DNA of 64,000 bases from contig JANRJC010000049.1 in NCBI GenBank assembly GCA_033764335.1, positions 124,001 to 188,000 on the forward strand, in the 5' to 3' direction. Shown here piece after piece: positions 1 through 8,950 of this stretch. The notes under the pieces were generated by a model. It did no database searches. It saw only the letters and a list, made by a program, of their open reading frames with translations, and was not told where the DNA came from. This DNA is from JAGQVA01 sp033764335 (GTDB lineage Bacteria > Bacteroidota > Bacteroidia > J057). Position numbers and translations under genes: made by a program. Positions within the stretch are counted from its first letter, which is position 1; each line of letters begins with the position of its first letter.

Positions 1-2
1 AC

Positions 3-47
3 AGCCTCCTGCTGATCGGAGAACTTACGCCGGCAGAAGAGGAATAA
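3..47 (+). CDS. Possible 3' end of an upstream gene (partial)
   Basis: One frame is open from the left edge and stops at the TAA at 45-47. Its last residues read SLLLIGELTPAEEE. An acidic tail of this kind is plausible as a protein C-terminus, and the TonB-family gene starts 58 bases later on the same strand. Too little is visible to name a family. It could equally be non-coding. Confidence 0.25.
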   Translation, partial: SLLLIGELTPAEEE

Positions 48-104
48 ACCTCTCCGGAATTTCGGAAAAATAAGGTATATTGAAACATTATACATTGATC
101 AACT

Positions 105-917
105 ATGTCTCAGGTAATAAGAGCATCTTTAGACGAAATGGTTTTTGAAGATCGTGAGAAACGGTACGGTGCTTATTTTCTCCGGAAAAAGTACCCCACC
201 CACCTCATTGTCGGAACAGCCATTATCGGAATCGCTGCTGTCCTCTTTACCTTTGCGCCTCTGATCGCCAAAAGTCTGGGCCTTCAGGGTGAAGCTAAAG
301 AGAATAAAAGCCTTTCCGTGACAATCAATATGGAGGACCTCCCGCCGCCACCTCCGATTGATGAGGACAAACCACCGCCACCGCCCCCGCCAAAGGTACC
401 GCCACCACAGGTGAAAACGGTCGCCTTCCAGATTCCAGAGCCTACTCCGGAAGAAGAACTTGAAGAAGATCAGACGATCGCCGAAGTAGAAGAACTGAAA
501 GAAGCACCTAATATCGGTCTTGAAGATAAAGAAGGTTCTGACGAAGGTTTCTTCGATGGTGAAATTGATGCCGATGGTGATGTTCCCGAGGTAATCGTGG
601 AGCAAGAGCCGGAAATCAATGCCTTTATCTTCGCAGAAGAAGAACCCCAGCCCATCAACATGGATGACATCAAGAAATTGATTGGTTATCCTCAGATTGC
701 AAGGGATGCGGGTATCGAAGGTAGTGTAGTTGTAAGGGTTCTCGTGGATAAAAAAGGCAACTATGCCAAACACCGCGTGATCAACCAGGTTCACCCCATT
801 CTTGAAAAAGCTGTAACGGAGCATGTAAACAAACTCCGCTTTACACCCGCTATTCAAGGAGGAAAACCGATTCAATTCTGGGTGAATATCCCCTTCAACT
901 TCAAGCTTTTGAATTAA
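105..917 (+). CDS. TonB-family energy transducer
   Basis: This 270-residue protein has the classic TonB layout. A short cytoplasmic N-terminus is followed by one membrane anchor (about residues 34-57). Then comes a periplasmic proline-rich stretch (about 76-100, many PPPP runs) and an acidic linker. The C-terminal TonB domain (about 190-270) contains YPQIARDAGIEGSV and ends with the typical RFTPA...PIQFWVNIPFNF strand. TonB proteins couple the proton gradient, through ExbB/ExbD, to outer-membrane receptors. ExbB and ExbD are not visible here but could lie left of the window. Many Bacteroidota encode several TonB paralogues, so the receptor partner cannot be named. A terminator follows at 943-972. 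Confidence 0.93.
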   Translation: MSQVIRASLDEMVFEDREKRYGAYFLRKKYPTHLIVGTAIIGIAAVLFTFAPLIAKSLGLQGEAKENKSLSVTINMEDLPPPPPIDEDKPPPPPPPKVPPPQVKTVAFQIPEPTPEEELEEDQTIAEVEELKEAPNIGLEDKEGSDEGFFDGEIDADGDVPEVIVEQEPEINAFIFAEEEPQPINMDDIKKLIGYPQIARDAGIEGSVVVRVLVDKKGNYAKHRVINQVHPILEKAVTEHVNKLRFTPAIQGGKPIQFWVNIPFNFKLLN

Positions 918-942
918 TTTTCATTCTGAAAGCAAAATAGAT

Positions 943-972
943 AAGCCGTTCCTGCCGGGACGGCTTTTTATT
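943..972 (+). terminator. Rho-independent terminator after the TonB gene
   Basis: A 7-bp perfect stem AAGCCGT / ACGGCTT with a 10-base loop is followed by a T-rich run. It lies 26 bases after the tonB-like stop codon and 106 bases before the next gene, so it most likely ends the TonB transcript. Confidence 0.75.
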
Positions 973-1077
973 TCTTTCTCATTCTATCCTTTGACTTTTC
1001 CCGTTTTTCAAAATATATTTTTTCCCGGAACGTATAGCTGATACACCTTATGAAAATTACCCACTAACTTCCACCGC

Positions 1078-1551
1078 ATGTCCAAGTTTCTTCGGTTTTC
1101 CTTTTCGATTTTCCTCGGGACGATTCTGCTGTATTCACGGTCATCTGCGCAGGAATATACCTCCGCGCTTGGGCTTCGAACGGGTTCGGATAGCGGCATT
1201 AGCCTTAAACATTTTTTTGCAGAAAATACCGCATTAGAAGGAATGCTGGTTTACCGTCAGACCGGTTTTCGGGTAGTGGGAATGGTTGAACAACAGTTTT
1301 TTCTCGGTCGGCACTCCAGCTCCGCCCTCTATTTTGGATTAGGAGGACATTTAGGATATTCCGGCCTCGTCGCCCCGGAACAAACCCCCCGCCAGGTGGC
1401 AGGTTTAGATTTTCTGGTAGGGTTTGAGTATGTCTTCCCCCACTCACCTCTGGTATTTGCCTTTGACCTAAAACCGCTGGTCGAACTTCGTTATGACCCG
1501 GTCTTCTCCGGAAATAATGCTGCGGTGTCTTTGCGATATATAATTCGATAA
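1078..1551 (+). CDS. Small secreted or outer-membrane beta-barrel-like protein, unknown function
   Basis: 157 residues. A signal peptide is visible (MSKFLRFSFSIFLGTILLYS, then a cut near SSAQ). The mature part is rich in alternating hydrophobic and aromatic residues with glycines (ALYFGLGGHLGYSG, VFAFDLKPLVELRYD) and ends in a beta-strand-like LRYIIR. This is typical of small outer-membrane barrels of the phylum. I do not recognise a specific family. It stands alone between the terminator at 943-972 and the caspase-like gene, which starts 88 bases downstream and might be co-transcribed. Confidence 0.7.
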   Translation: MSKFLRFSFSIFLGTILLYSRSSAQEYTSALGLRTGSDSGISLKHFFAENTALEGMLVYRQTGFRVVGMVEQQFFLGRHSSSALYFGLGGHLGYSGLVAPEQTPRQVAGLDFLVGFEYVFPHSPLVFAFDLKPLVELRYDPVFSGNNAAVSLRYIIR

Positions 1552-1639
1552 GTGATTGATCGGTAATTTGGTTTACTGGGTTTATTTTGCGAATTTAAAA
1601 TTTCCATTATAACAGCCTATTAATCCAGGTATTACCTAT

Positions 1640-3628
1640 ATGAGCAGCAAAAATATCTATGCCCTACTGGTCGGTATTGACAAATATAAACACCCCGTAC
1701 CTGCCCTTGATGGATGTGTAAACGATATGCGCGCCATGCGCGATTTTCTGGACCGGAAAGCACGTCGAAACGGAATTCCCCTGAAAATGGAAGTTCTTGA
1801 AAATGAGGACGCTACCCGGCAAAATATCGTTTCCAAATTTGAAACCCACCTCACCAAGGCAACCAAAGACGATATTGTTTTTTTCTATTACAGTGGCCAC
1901 GGGTCGCAGGAACCTGCCCATGAACTTTTCTGGTCCATCGAGCCGGAAAAGAAAAATGAAACGCTGGTCTGTTATGATAGCCGACTGCCCGACGGCATGG
2001 ATATCGCGGATAAAGAACTGGCTACCCTCATTGATTTGGTGGCACAAAACAACCCCCATATTTTGGTCATTACCGACTGCTGTAACTCCGGCGATAATAC
2101 ACGAAGTTTGGATTATACCAAAACCCGGCAGTCGGCAGCAACTACCAAAACCCGCGCATTGGATACCTATATTCTTCCCCGTAGTTTTAATTCGGATCGG
2201 AGTGCGATGTCGGTTTCGGGTACAGAATCTTTTACGGTGCCTTCCCCCCGCCATATTGCCCTTGCAGCGGCTCATTCTTTCCAACTTGCCAAAGAAACTT
2301 TTCTAGCGGGTTCTCCCCGTGGAGTATTTACCTATTCCCTTCTCGAAGTGCTGGAAAATACGGTAGGCCCCATTACCTACAATGACCTTATGCGTCGCGT
2401 ACGGGGGCTGGTCCAGCAACGAACTTATGATCAGGTACCTCAGATGACTGCTCCGGAAACAGATATTAACCTGAATTTTCTGGATGGAACTACGGCGGTG
2501 AAGACCAATTATTATATTCTTTCCAATAATCGCCAGACCGGATGGGAAATAGACGCCGGAGCCGTACACGGGATTGTCGCCGGTAGTTTTGGTGGGGCGC
2601 AGACGGAATTAGCCGTTTTCCGAGACGGCGCCGATGAAGCCGAAATGTCTAACCCGGCCAAATCGCTGGGAAAAATTTCGGTAAAAGAGGTTTCCCCTGA
2701 AAAAAGTCTGGTACGCCCCGAAGGCAATCTCCAACTCGACCCTCAAAAAGCGTATCGCACCAAAATTACAGCAATGGCCATACAGCCGATGGTTGTGTAT
2801 GTAAAAGCGGTGAATGAACATGCCAAAAACCTTATAAAAGTTGCCCACGGAAATGCCGATTCCGAAGAAAAAATATTGGTAAAATTGGCAGATGATCCCG
2901 TAACCGCTGATTATAAAGTAGTAGCGAATGAACGCAGCGAGTATATAATCACGAGGAAAAGTGATGCAGACAATCAGCCTCTGGTAGAGCAAATTGTCGG
3001 ATTTAATCCGCAGAGTGCGGAGAAAGTCATTAATAACCTCGCGCATATTGCGAGGTGGGAGCGGCTGCGAGACTTGAAAAACCCCGGAAGTTCGCTTACT
3101 ACAGGATCTGTGGTGATCGAAATCTGTCATCCGACAGAGAATCGGGTATTCCGTTCGGAGAGGGATGGGGATGTTTTGTTGCGCTATCGCAAAGCAGACG
3201 GCCCCACTGGCGTACCTCGCTTCCGGATAAAGATGATAAACCGGGGAAATCAGAAATTGTATTGTTCACTGATTTATATGTCGTCGCTTTTTGGCGTTGA
3301 ACCGGGAATGCTTCCTCAGGGCGGATTATGGCTCAATAGCGGCGAGGAGATCTGGGTAAGAAACGGTGCGGTGCTAAAAGCAGAAGTGAACGACAGTTTT
3401 GTTTCTTTTGGAAGGAAAAGTGTCCAGGAAATCCTGAAAGTAATAGTTTCTACCAAAGAGTTTGATTCCAGTCTTTATCGGTTGCAGGAATTAAATCTGC
3501 CTAAGGCGACCAGCCGTTCGGCAGGTGAAGGTGGCAGCAGGGGCTTTTCTTTTGAAGAAAACGCCCGTGCTACCGGAGATGATTGGAACACTGCAGAATT
3601 TCCTGTTACGATTTTACGGGAAGACTGA
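1640..3628 (+). CDS. Caspase-like (peptidase C14/metacaspase) protein
   Basis: 662 residues. The N-terminal 280 residues form a caspase-family peptidase domain. It opens with the ALLVGIDKY strand. The catalytic His lies in YYSGHGSQ (H87) and the catalytic Cys in TDCCNSG (C148, by alignment to the DSCHSG of metacaspases). Such enzymes cut after Arg/Lys or Asp and are linked to stress responses or regulated cell death; here the substrate is unknown. There is no signal peptide, so it should be cytoplasmic. The C-terminal 380 residues resemble the beta-rich DUF4384-like modules that often follow bacterial caspase domains (about 480-600, ...LLRYRKADG..., ...GVEPGMLPQGG...), but I cannot assign them firmly. 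It is convergent with gyrB. Confidence 0.9.
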   Translation: MSSKNIYALLVGIDKYKHPVPALDGCVNDMRAMRDFLDRKARRNGIPLKMEVLENEDATRQNIVSKFETHLTKATKDDIVFFYYSGHGSQEPAHELFWSIEPEKKNETLVCYDSRLPDGMDIADKELATLIDLVAQNNPHILVITDCCNSGDNTRSLDYTKTRQSAATTKTRALDTYILPRSFNSDRSAMSVSGTESFTVPSPRHIALAAAHSFQLAKETFLAGSPRGVFTYSLLEVLENTVGPITYNDLMRRVRGLVQQRTYDQVPQMTAPETDINLNFLDGTTAVKTNYYILSNNRQTGWEIDAGAVHGIVAGSFGGAQTELAVFRDGADEAEMSNPAKSLGKISVKEVSPEKSLVRPEGNLQLDPQKAYRTKITAMAIQPMVVYVKAVNEHAKNLIKVAHGNADSEEKILVKLADDPVTADYKVVANERSEYIITRKSDADNQPLVEQIVGFNPQSAEKVINNLAHIARWERLRDLKNPGSSLTTGSVVIEICHPTENRVFRSERDGDVLLRYRKADGPTGVPRFRIKMINRGNQKLYCSLIYMSSLFGVEPGMLPQGGLWLNSGEEIWVRNGAVLKAEVNDSFVSFGRKSVQEILKVIVSTKEFDSSLYRLQELNLPKATSRSAGEGGSRGFSFEENARATGDDWNTAEFPVTILRED

Positions 3629-3641
3629 GGGCTAAAGTGAT

Positions 3642-5624
3642 TTATACGTCAATATTGGCGTATTTTGCGTTGCGTTCAATAAATTCGCGGCGAGGAGCTA
3701 CGTCGTCTCCCATCAGGATCGAAAATAAGTGATCGGCTTCTGCGGCACTTTCAATGGTTACGCGCTGAAGGGTTCTTCGGTCCGGATCCATGGTTGTATC
3801 CCAGAGCTGATCAGGGTTCATTTCGCCCAGACCTTTATAGCGTTGGATCGTCACTTTTGATTCGTCGCCGTGTCCTAATTCTTCAATCGCCTCTTTGCGT
3901 TCAATTTCGGTCCATGCGTATTTATGTTTTTTCCCTGCCCTTATCTGGTAGAGTGGGGGAGTAGCGATAAAAACGTGGCCGGCTTCGATCAACACACCGA
4001 AATAGCGATAGACCAGCGTGAGCAATAAGGTTCGGATATGGCTTCCATCAATATCGGCATCGGTCATGATGACCATTTTATGGTAGCGAAGTTTGTCGAG
4101 ATTGATATTATCGCCGTCGCCGATGCCGGTAATACCGAGGGCGAGTATGATATTTTTGATTTCTTCGTTGTCGTAAATCCGGGAAGGATGCGCTTTTTCG
4201 ACATTGAGGATTTTACCGCGGAGAGGAAGGATGGCTTGGAACCGGCGGTCGCGGGCCTGTTTGGCACTACCACCGGCGGAGTCGCCTTCGACGAGGAAAA
4301 TTTCACATTCTTCCGGTTTGCGGCTGGAGCAATTGGCGAGTTTTCCGGGTAAACCTCCGCTGATGGCGGAACTTTTTTTCTGTACGGCTTCTCGGGCTTT
4401 TTTCGCTGCGTGGCGGGCTTCGGCGGCGAGTACGACCTTCGAGATAATCATCTTAGCGATGGTGGGGTTTTCTTCGAGGTAATAAGCCAGATATTTACTG
4501 ACAATGGAACTCACCACTCCTGCCACATCGGAGTTTCCAAGTTTCGTTTTGGTTTGGCCTTCAAACTGCGGTTCCTGCACTTTTACCGAAATTACAACGG
4601 TCAATCCCTCGCGAAAATCCTCACCGGTGATATTAAACTTAACCTTTTTTAAGTGCCCTTCATTCTCCGCATAATTTTTCAACGTGCGGGTAAGAGCCGT
4701 TTTAAATCCCGAAACGTGAGTACCCCCTTCGTGAGTATTAATATTATTGACGTAAGAATGGATATTTTCGTTGAAGGAAGAATTATACTGAATCGCCAGT
4801 TCGACCGGGGTTGTTTCTTCATCGTCTATGCCCTGGATGTAAATAGGTTCGCTGTGTAGCGGCTGGCGATTGGAATCCAAATGTTTGACAAATTCTCTGA
4901 GTCCTCCTTCGGAGTAAAAGGTTTTGGTAAGATACTTCAGTCCTTCGTTTTCCGGTTTTTTAAGGTCTTCTTCGGTGAGTGGTTCGCGTTTATCTGTAAT
5001 GGTGATGCGGATTCCACGGTTGAGATAAGAGAGTTCTCTGAGGCGGGAAGCCAGCGTATCAAATTTATATTCGGTAGTAGTAAAAATAGTGGAATCGGGC
5101 CAGAATCGGGTTTCTGTACCTCGGTTAGTAGTTTCGCCGATCACTTTTACATCTGCTTTGGCGGCACCTTTTTCATATTCCTGCAAATAGACTTTGCCAT
5201 CGCGATAAACCCATACATGGCAATCACTGGAAAGGGCATTTACGCAGGAAACCCCGACGCCATGAAGACCTCCGGAAACCTTGTAGCTATTTTTATCAAA
5301 TTTACCTCCTGCCCCGAGGCGGGTCATTACGAGTTCGAGGGCGGAGAGTCCCTCTTTTTCGTGAATATCCACGGGTATCCCTCGTCCGTTGTCTTTGACA
5401 GAAATGGAGTTATCCTCATGAATCGTAACCTCAATGGTATCGCAGTAGCCCGCCATCGCTTCATCAATGGAGTTGTCAACTACTTCATACACCAGGTGGT
5501 GCAGCCCGCGTTCGCCGATATCCCCGATATACATCGCGGGTCTTTTCCTCACGTGTTCAATACCTTCAAGAACCTGAATATTGCTCGCGGAATATTCCTG
5601 AGACTGGTTTTCCAAATCGCTCAT
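3642..5624 (-). CDS. gyrB: DNA gyrase subunit B
   Basis: 660 residues, the usual length for GyrB in this phylum. The protein has a GHKL ATPase domain (EVVDNSIDEA near residue 50, DNGRGIP, and the ATP-lid motif KVSGGLHGVG), then a transducer domain. A TOPRIM domain follows (FLVEGDSAGGSA near 430; the acidic cluster MTDADIDGSHI near 510). The C-terminal tail contains QRYKGLGEMNPDQLW. With GyrA it introduces negative supercoils. The N-terminal RKRPAMYIGD and the overall sequence favour GyrB over ParE. The gene stands alone and is convergent with the caspase-like gene. Upstream lies the terminator of the AsmA-like gene. Confidence 0.98.
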   Translation of the reverse strand: MSDLENQSQEYSASNIQVLEGIEHVRKRPAMYIGDIGERGLHHLVYEVVDNSIDEAMAGYCDTIEVTIHEDNSISVKDNGRGIPVDIHEKEGLSALELVMTRLGAGGKFDKNSYKVSGGLHGVGVSCVNALSSDCHVWVYRDGKVYLQEYEKGAAKADVKVIGETTNRGTETRFWPDSTIFTTTEYKFDTLASRLRELSYLNRGIRITITDKREPLTEEDLKKPENEGLKYLTKTFYSEGGLREFVKHLDSNRQPLHSEPIYIQGIDDEETTPVELAIQYNSSFNENIHSYVNNINTHEGGTHVSGFKTALTRTLKNYAENEGHLKKVKFNITGEDFREGLTVVISVKVQEPQFEGQTKTKLGNSDVAGVVSSIVSKYLAYYLEENPTIAKMIISKVVLAAEARHAAKKAREAVQKKSSAISGGLPGKLANCSSRKPEECEIFLVEGDSAGGSAKQARDRRFQAILPLRGKILNVEKAHPSRIYDNEEIKNIILALGITGIGDGDNINLDKLRYHKMVIMTDADIDGSHIRTLLLTLVYRYFGVLIEAGHVFIATPPLYQIRAGKKHKYAWTEIERKEAIEELGHGDESKVTIQRYKGLGEMNPDQLWDTTMDPDRRTLQRVTIESAAEADHLFSILMGDDVAPRREFIERNAKYANIDV

Positions 5625-5711
5625 TGACTTCGTTTTTCGGTTGTTTCTTTGGTTTTAAATTGCCGTTAAAATTACGAAAAAATGGGGATTTTTCCCATTT
5701 CTTCCGTGAAT

Positions 5712-5750
5712 AAAAAAAGGGTAATTCGTTTAAAAATCACCCTTTTTTTT
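5712..5750 (-). terminator. Terminator of the AsmA-like gene
   Basis: An A7-GGGT arm (5712-5722) pairs with ACCC-T8 (5739-5750). Read on the minus strand this is a hairpin ending in a T-run, 30-70 bases after the stop codon of the AsmA-like gene and upstream of gyrB. It should separate the two transcripts. Confidence 0.7.
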
Positions 5751-5782
5751 AAATTTTCGGATTGACGGAAGCCTATCCTCGG

Positions 5783-8700
5783 CTAATCATTTTTTTTCTT
5801 TTTGGGGAAGCCAAATTTATCCTTCAAATCATTGAGTGTGCCTTTGAGATCTTCGCCGGTTTGTGATTTAATCCCGTCCCCAATTCCTTCTTTCAGCTCT
5901 TTGGCTAGTTCCTCTTTGGTCTTTCCACTGGTAGCGGCATTGAGCAGGCTGTCTTTTACCTGTTGGGCGGTTTTGGTTGCTACGCTTTTCAGGCTGTCTT
6001 TAGCTTCTTTTTTCAGGTCGCTGATCTGCGATTTGATACTGTCCTTGTTGAGTTGTACATCGGTACCGAGTTTTTCGGAGATTTTATCTTCCGCAAGTTC
6101 GGTCAACTGCTCACCGACTTCGTCTCCGGTACCGCCTCCCGCTCCGCTGACTTTCGGCTCTGTAACGGTTCCTCTGAGTTTGAGGTTGACGTTCACTCGT
6201 TCGCTGGCTTTTACGGCTCCGCCGGAAAGGTTGGAAAGTGCGGAAAATGCCGCATTGCCAATAGCACCGGGAGGTGCGTCAATCTTCACCTCGTAATCCA
6301 GGTTGCCTGTGAGGTTTTGCCGCCCGCCAATGGTAAACAGAATGTCTTTTACTTTCAGATCTATCGGGCTGATTTCGAGGAAACCGTTTTCGATTTTGAA
6401 TTTTCCCTGTACTTCTTTCAAATCCAGCTTGGAAAGCACCTGAAGGTTGGTCTTTTCGGCAAGTGCGTTCATGGTTCCGGAATTTTCGAGTTTTCCACTG
6501 ATGATCTGGAAAAGGCCCAGGCTGTTTACCTCTTCCAGTACAGGCATCATATTTTGCTTCAAACGCCCGGAAATACCAAATTCGGTGTTGCACACACCTT
6601 CGACAAATTTTAGGATAGGTGCGAATCCCTGGACAGTAGTAAAATGGGTAAATGCGTCCTTAATCCCCAGGTTTTTAATGTCGAGGTAGAAGTTGTAGGT
6701 GGGGTTTTCCAGGTTTGCTGTATTGTATATTCCATTCATGGCTACCTGGCTCCCAAACATGCCAAATCCCAGGTTTTCCATCGCTACTTCTTCATTCGCA
6801 ACGGTAAGCCTTCCTTTGATGTTTTTAAGGGAAAGATCGTCGTAAATCACCTCTTTCATGTCTGCATCAAAAACAATATCGAGGTTATCCGGGACGGGAA
6901 TTACTTCCATTTCGGTTTCTTCTGTTCCGGTTGTTGTAGGGGTACTTTCTTCTTCAACCATCCATTCGTTGAGGTCCATCCGGTTGGAGACCAGACGCAT
7001 ATTTCCTTTCAGCATTTGATTATCCATCAGTGCATAGGCCATATAATTGCTGAAATAGCCATCTAAAGCATAATCGCTGCTTCCCAGGTTGCCTTTTGCT
7101 CCGGTGATTTCCAATTTGGAAGGAGTGAAGGTTGCCGTGCCGGTTTCAATCGTTACGGGTTTGGGAAGGTAATAGTCGGTGTAAACGAGGTTTTGCACCT
7201 GTACTGTCCCACTGGTGGGGAGGTTTGTATAATTTTCAGCTTCGATATCGGAATATTTTCCTTTTGTAGAGAAATGATCCACAATCAGCTTACCGGAAAG
7301 TGTCATGCTGTCAATGGGATAAATCTGCATGAGTTTTTCCAGATCGAGTTTTCCGCTGGCTTCGACGAGGTAGTTGGGGTCGTCAAAATTGCGCACATTG
7401 GCTTTGCCGGTAATGGGTTCTCCGTCGAGTTTAAACCGAAATTCTGGTACATCCAAAACCGCATTTGCCATGCTTCCATCGGGGTCATTAAGGGAAGCGT
7501 GAAAATTCATTTCCGTGAGTTCTGCCGGATATTCCGCATTTTTGACATATCCTTCGGTCATAGCCATTACAGCATCTACTTTCGGGAATACGCCCTGCGT
7601 CTCGTCGTAAACGCCGTTTGCTTCGGCATCTATTGTAAATTTTCCTTTGAGTGTAGTTCCTTCAATCGGGAAAATGCGGGTCAGTTCATCAAGATTGAGA
7701 TCGGCTTTTAAACTTCCATTAATTTTTATTTTTTCCAGTCCGCTGATTTTCGCAGTTGCATCAAGGGGATTTTTTCCAAAATCTGCATGCAGGGTGCGGA
7801 TGTCCACCGATGTTTTTTCGAGGTCGCCGTCAGGGTTAAGAACTGAAACGTCCATATTGATTCCGGTAACGGGTTGCGGAAGGTCGGGGTATTGCATCAT
7901 GGCATCGGTGACCTTGAGGTTAAGCCCAAATCCCGGCATTTGGGTATCGTTGTAAATGCCCTTCGCAAATCCATCAAAAGCCAGTTGTCCGTCGGTTTTG
8001 AGGTCTTTAAACGATTCTGAATAAACACCGGGCACGAGGGAAAGAATACTGCGGAAGGAGGTACTTGGCGTTTTAAAACGGAGATCCATGTCAATATCGT
8101 CGGTGGGCATGGATACCCAGCCATCCAGGTTTAGCGGAAGTTCATTGACGGTAAAAAGATTGTCGAGAAAATCAATTTTAAATTCCGTGGCACTGTAAAC
8201 CACTTTCATATCTGCCTGAGCTTCTGCTTTTGCGTTTTTGAGGTATTCAATTCCATCATACACGACGGTCAATTTTTCCGCCTGAGTAAGCGTACTGAGT
8301 TCATAAATTTCAAGGGTAAAATCTCCTTTTCCGGAGTGATTAAGGCCCGTCAACTCTGCCCGCATGGGAAAAGTGGCATCGTCATAAATGATGGAGGAAT
8401 TGTTCAGGCGGTATTCTTCAAGTTTGATTACGAGGTTGGAAGTTTCTTCTGCTTGCGTTTCTTCAACAGCCGCCGAATCCTCCTTCATGATGTCCCAATT
8501 GGCGGTACCGTCTTTTAGCACGAGGGCTTTGATTTTCGCTTCATCGAGGATGATTTTTTTGAGATTGATTTCATCTCCCGCAACCACACTCATAATATCC
8601 ACCACCAGGTCAAAATTTTTGCCGTGGATCAGGGTATCGGATAAAAAAGTATCCACCCCTACAACACCAAAATCCCGGATCGAGATTCTTGCATTGGGAA

Positions 8701-8875
8701 AATTTCGAATAAAGGAAAGCCCTACATCTGCGAAATAGACCTGTGCGTTAAGCGACTCGTCAATTTGTTTACGAACGATGCCCTCAATTTTGTCACGGAA
8801 TAGAAACGGGGCTGCTATTAGCGTGATTATCAGTATAATGAGGATAATACCGGAGATTTTAAATATCTTTTTCAT
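5783..8875 (-). CDS. AsmA-family protein
   Basis: 1030 residues from the ATG at 8875; a GTG codon directly before it is a less likely start. One N-terminal membrane segment (about 5-27) is followed by the AsmA N-terminal sequence (DKIEGIVRKQIDESLNAQVYFADVGLSFIRNFP, read in parts). A long beta-repeat body follows, with the AsmA-like C-terminal domain near 800-900 (RQNLTGNLDYEVKIDAPPG). Such proteins are envelope-spanning, VPS13/TamB-like candidates for lipid transfer between inner and outer membranes. The last 110 residues are Lys/Asp-rich and end in KKKKND, a low-complexity tail seen in Bacteroidota members. It is transcribed as a single gene with its own terminator. Confidence 0.88.
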   Translation of the reverse strand: MKKIFKISGIILIILIITLIAAPFLFRDKIEGIVRKQIDESLNAQVYFADVGLSFIRNFPNARISIRDFGVVGVDTFLSDTLIHGKNFDLVVDIMSVVAGDEINLKKIILDEAKIKALVLKDGTANWDIMKEDSAAVEETQAEETSNLVIKLEEYRLNNSSIIYDDATFPMRAELTGLNHSGKGDFTLEIYELSTLTQAEKLTVVYDGIEYLKNAKAEAQADMKVVYSATEFKIDFLDNLFTVNELPLNLDGWVSMPTDDIDMDLRFKTPSTSFRSILSLVPGVYSESFKDLKTDGQLAFDGFAKGIYNDTQMPGFGLNLKVTDAMMQYPDLPQPVTGINMDVSVLNPDGDLEKTSVDIRTLHADFGKNPLDATAKISGLEKIKINGSLKADLNLDELTRIFPIEGTTLKGKFTIDAEANGVYDETQGVFPKVDAVMAMTEGYVKNAEYPAELTEMNFHASLNDPDGSMANAVLDVPEFRFKLDGEPITGKANVRNFDDPNYLVEASGKLDLEKLMQIYPIDSMTLSGKLIVDHFSTKGKYSDIEAENYTNLPTSGTVQVQNLVYTDYYLPKPVTIETGTATFTPSKLEITGAKGNLGSSDYALDGYFSNYMAYALMDNQMLKGNMRLVSNRMDLNEWMVEEESTPTTTGTEETEMEVIPVPDNLDIVFDADMKEVIYDDLSLKNIKGRLTVANEEVAMENLGFGMFGSQVAMNGIYNTANLENPTYNFYLDIKNLGIKDAFTHFTTVQGFAPILKFVEGVCNTEFGISGRLKQNMMPVLEEVNSLGLFQIISGKLENSGTMNALAEKTNLQVLSKLDLKEVQGKFKIENGFLEISPIDLKVKDILFTIGGRQNLTGNLDYEVKIDAPPGAIGNAAFSALSNLSGGAVKASERVNVNLKLRGTVTEPKVSGAGGGTGDEVGEQLTELAEDKISEKLGTDVQLNKDSIKSQISDLKKEAKDSLKSVATKTAQQVKDSLLNAATSGKTKEELAKELKEGIGDGIKSQTGEDLKGTLNDLKDKFGFPKKKKND

Positions 8876-8950
8876 CACCTGATTATATGTACTTCGAAGG
8901 GTTGTGTACCTAAGTATAAACGTTGAGATAAAGGTACAAATTATTAGCCG

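Noticed and set aside
129..875. A 248-codon open frame on the minus strand over the TonB gene
   Set aside because: It is antisense to a clear TonB protein, rich in Phe/Arg/His as expected for a shadow frame, and matches no family.
4881..5627. A 248-codon open frame on the plus strand over gyrB
   Set aside because: It is the complement of the well-conserved GyrB N-terminal region and has no recognisable domain.
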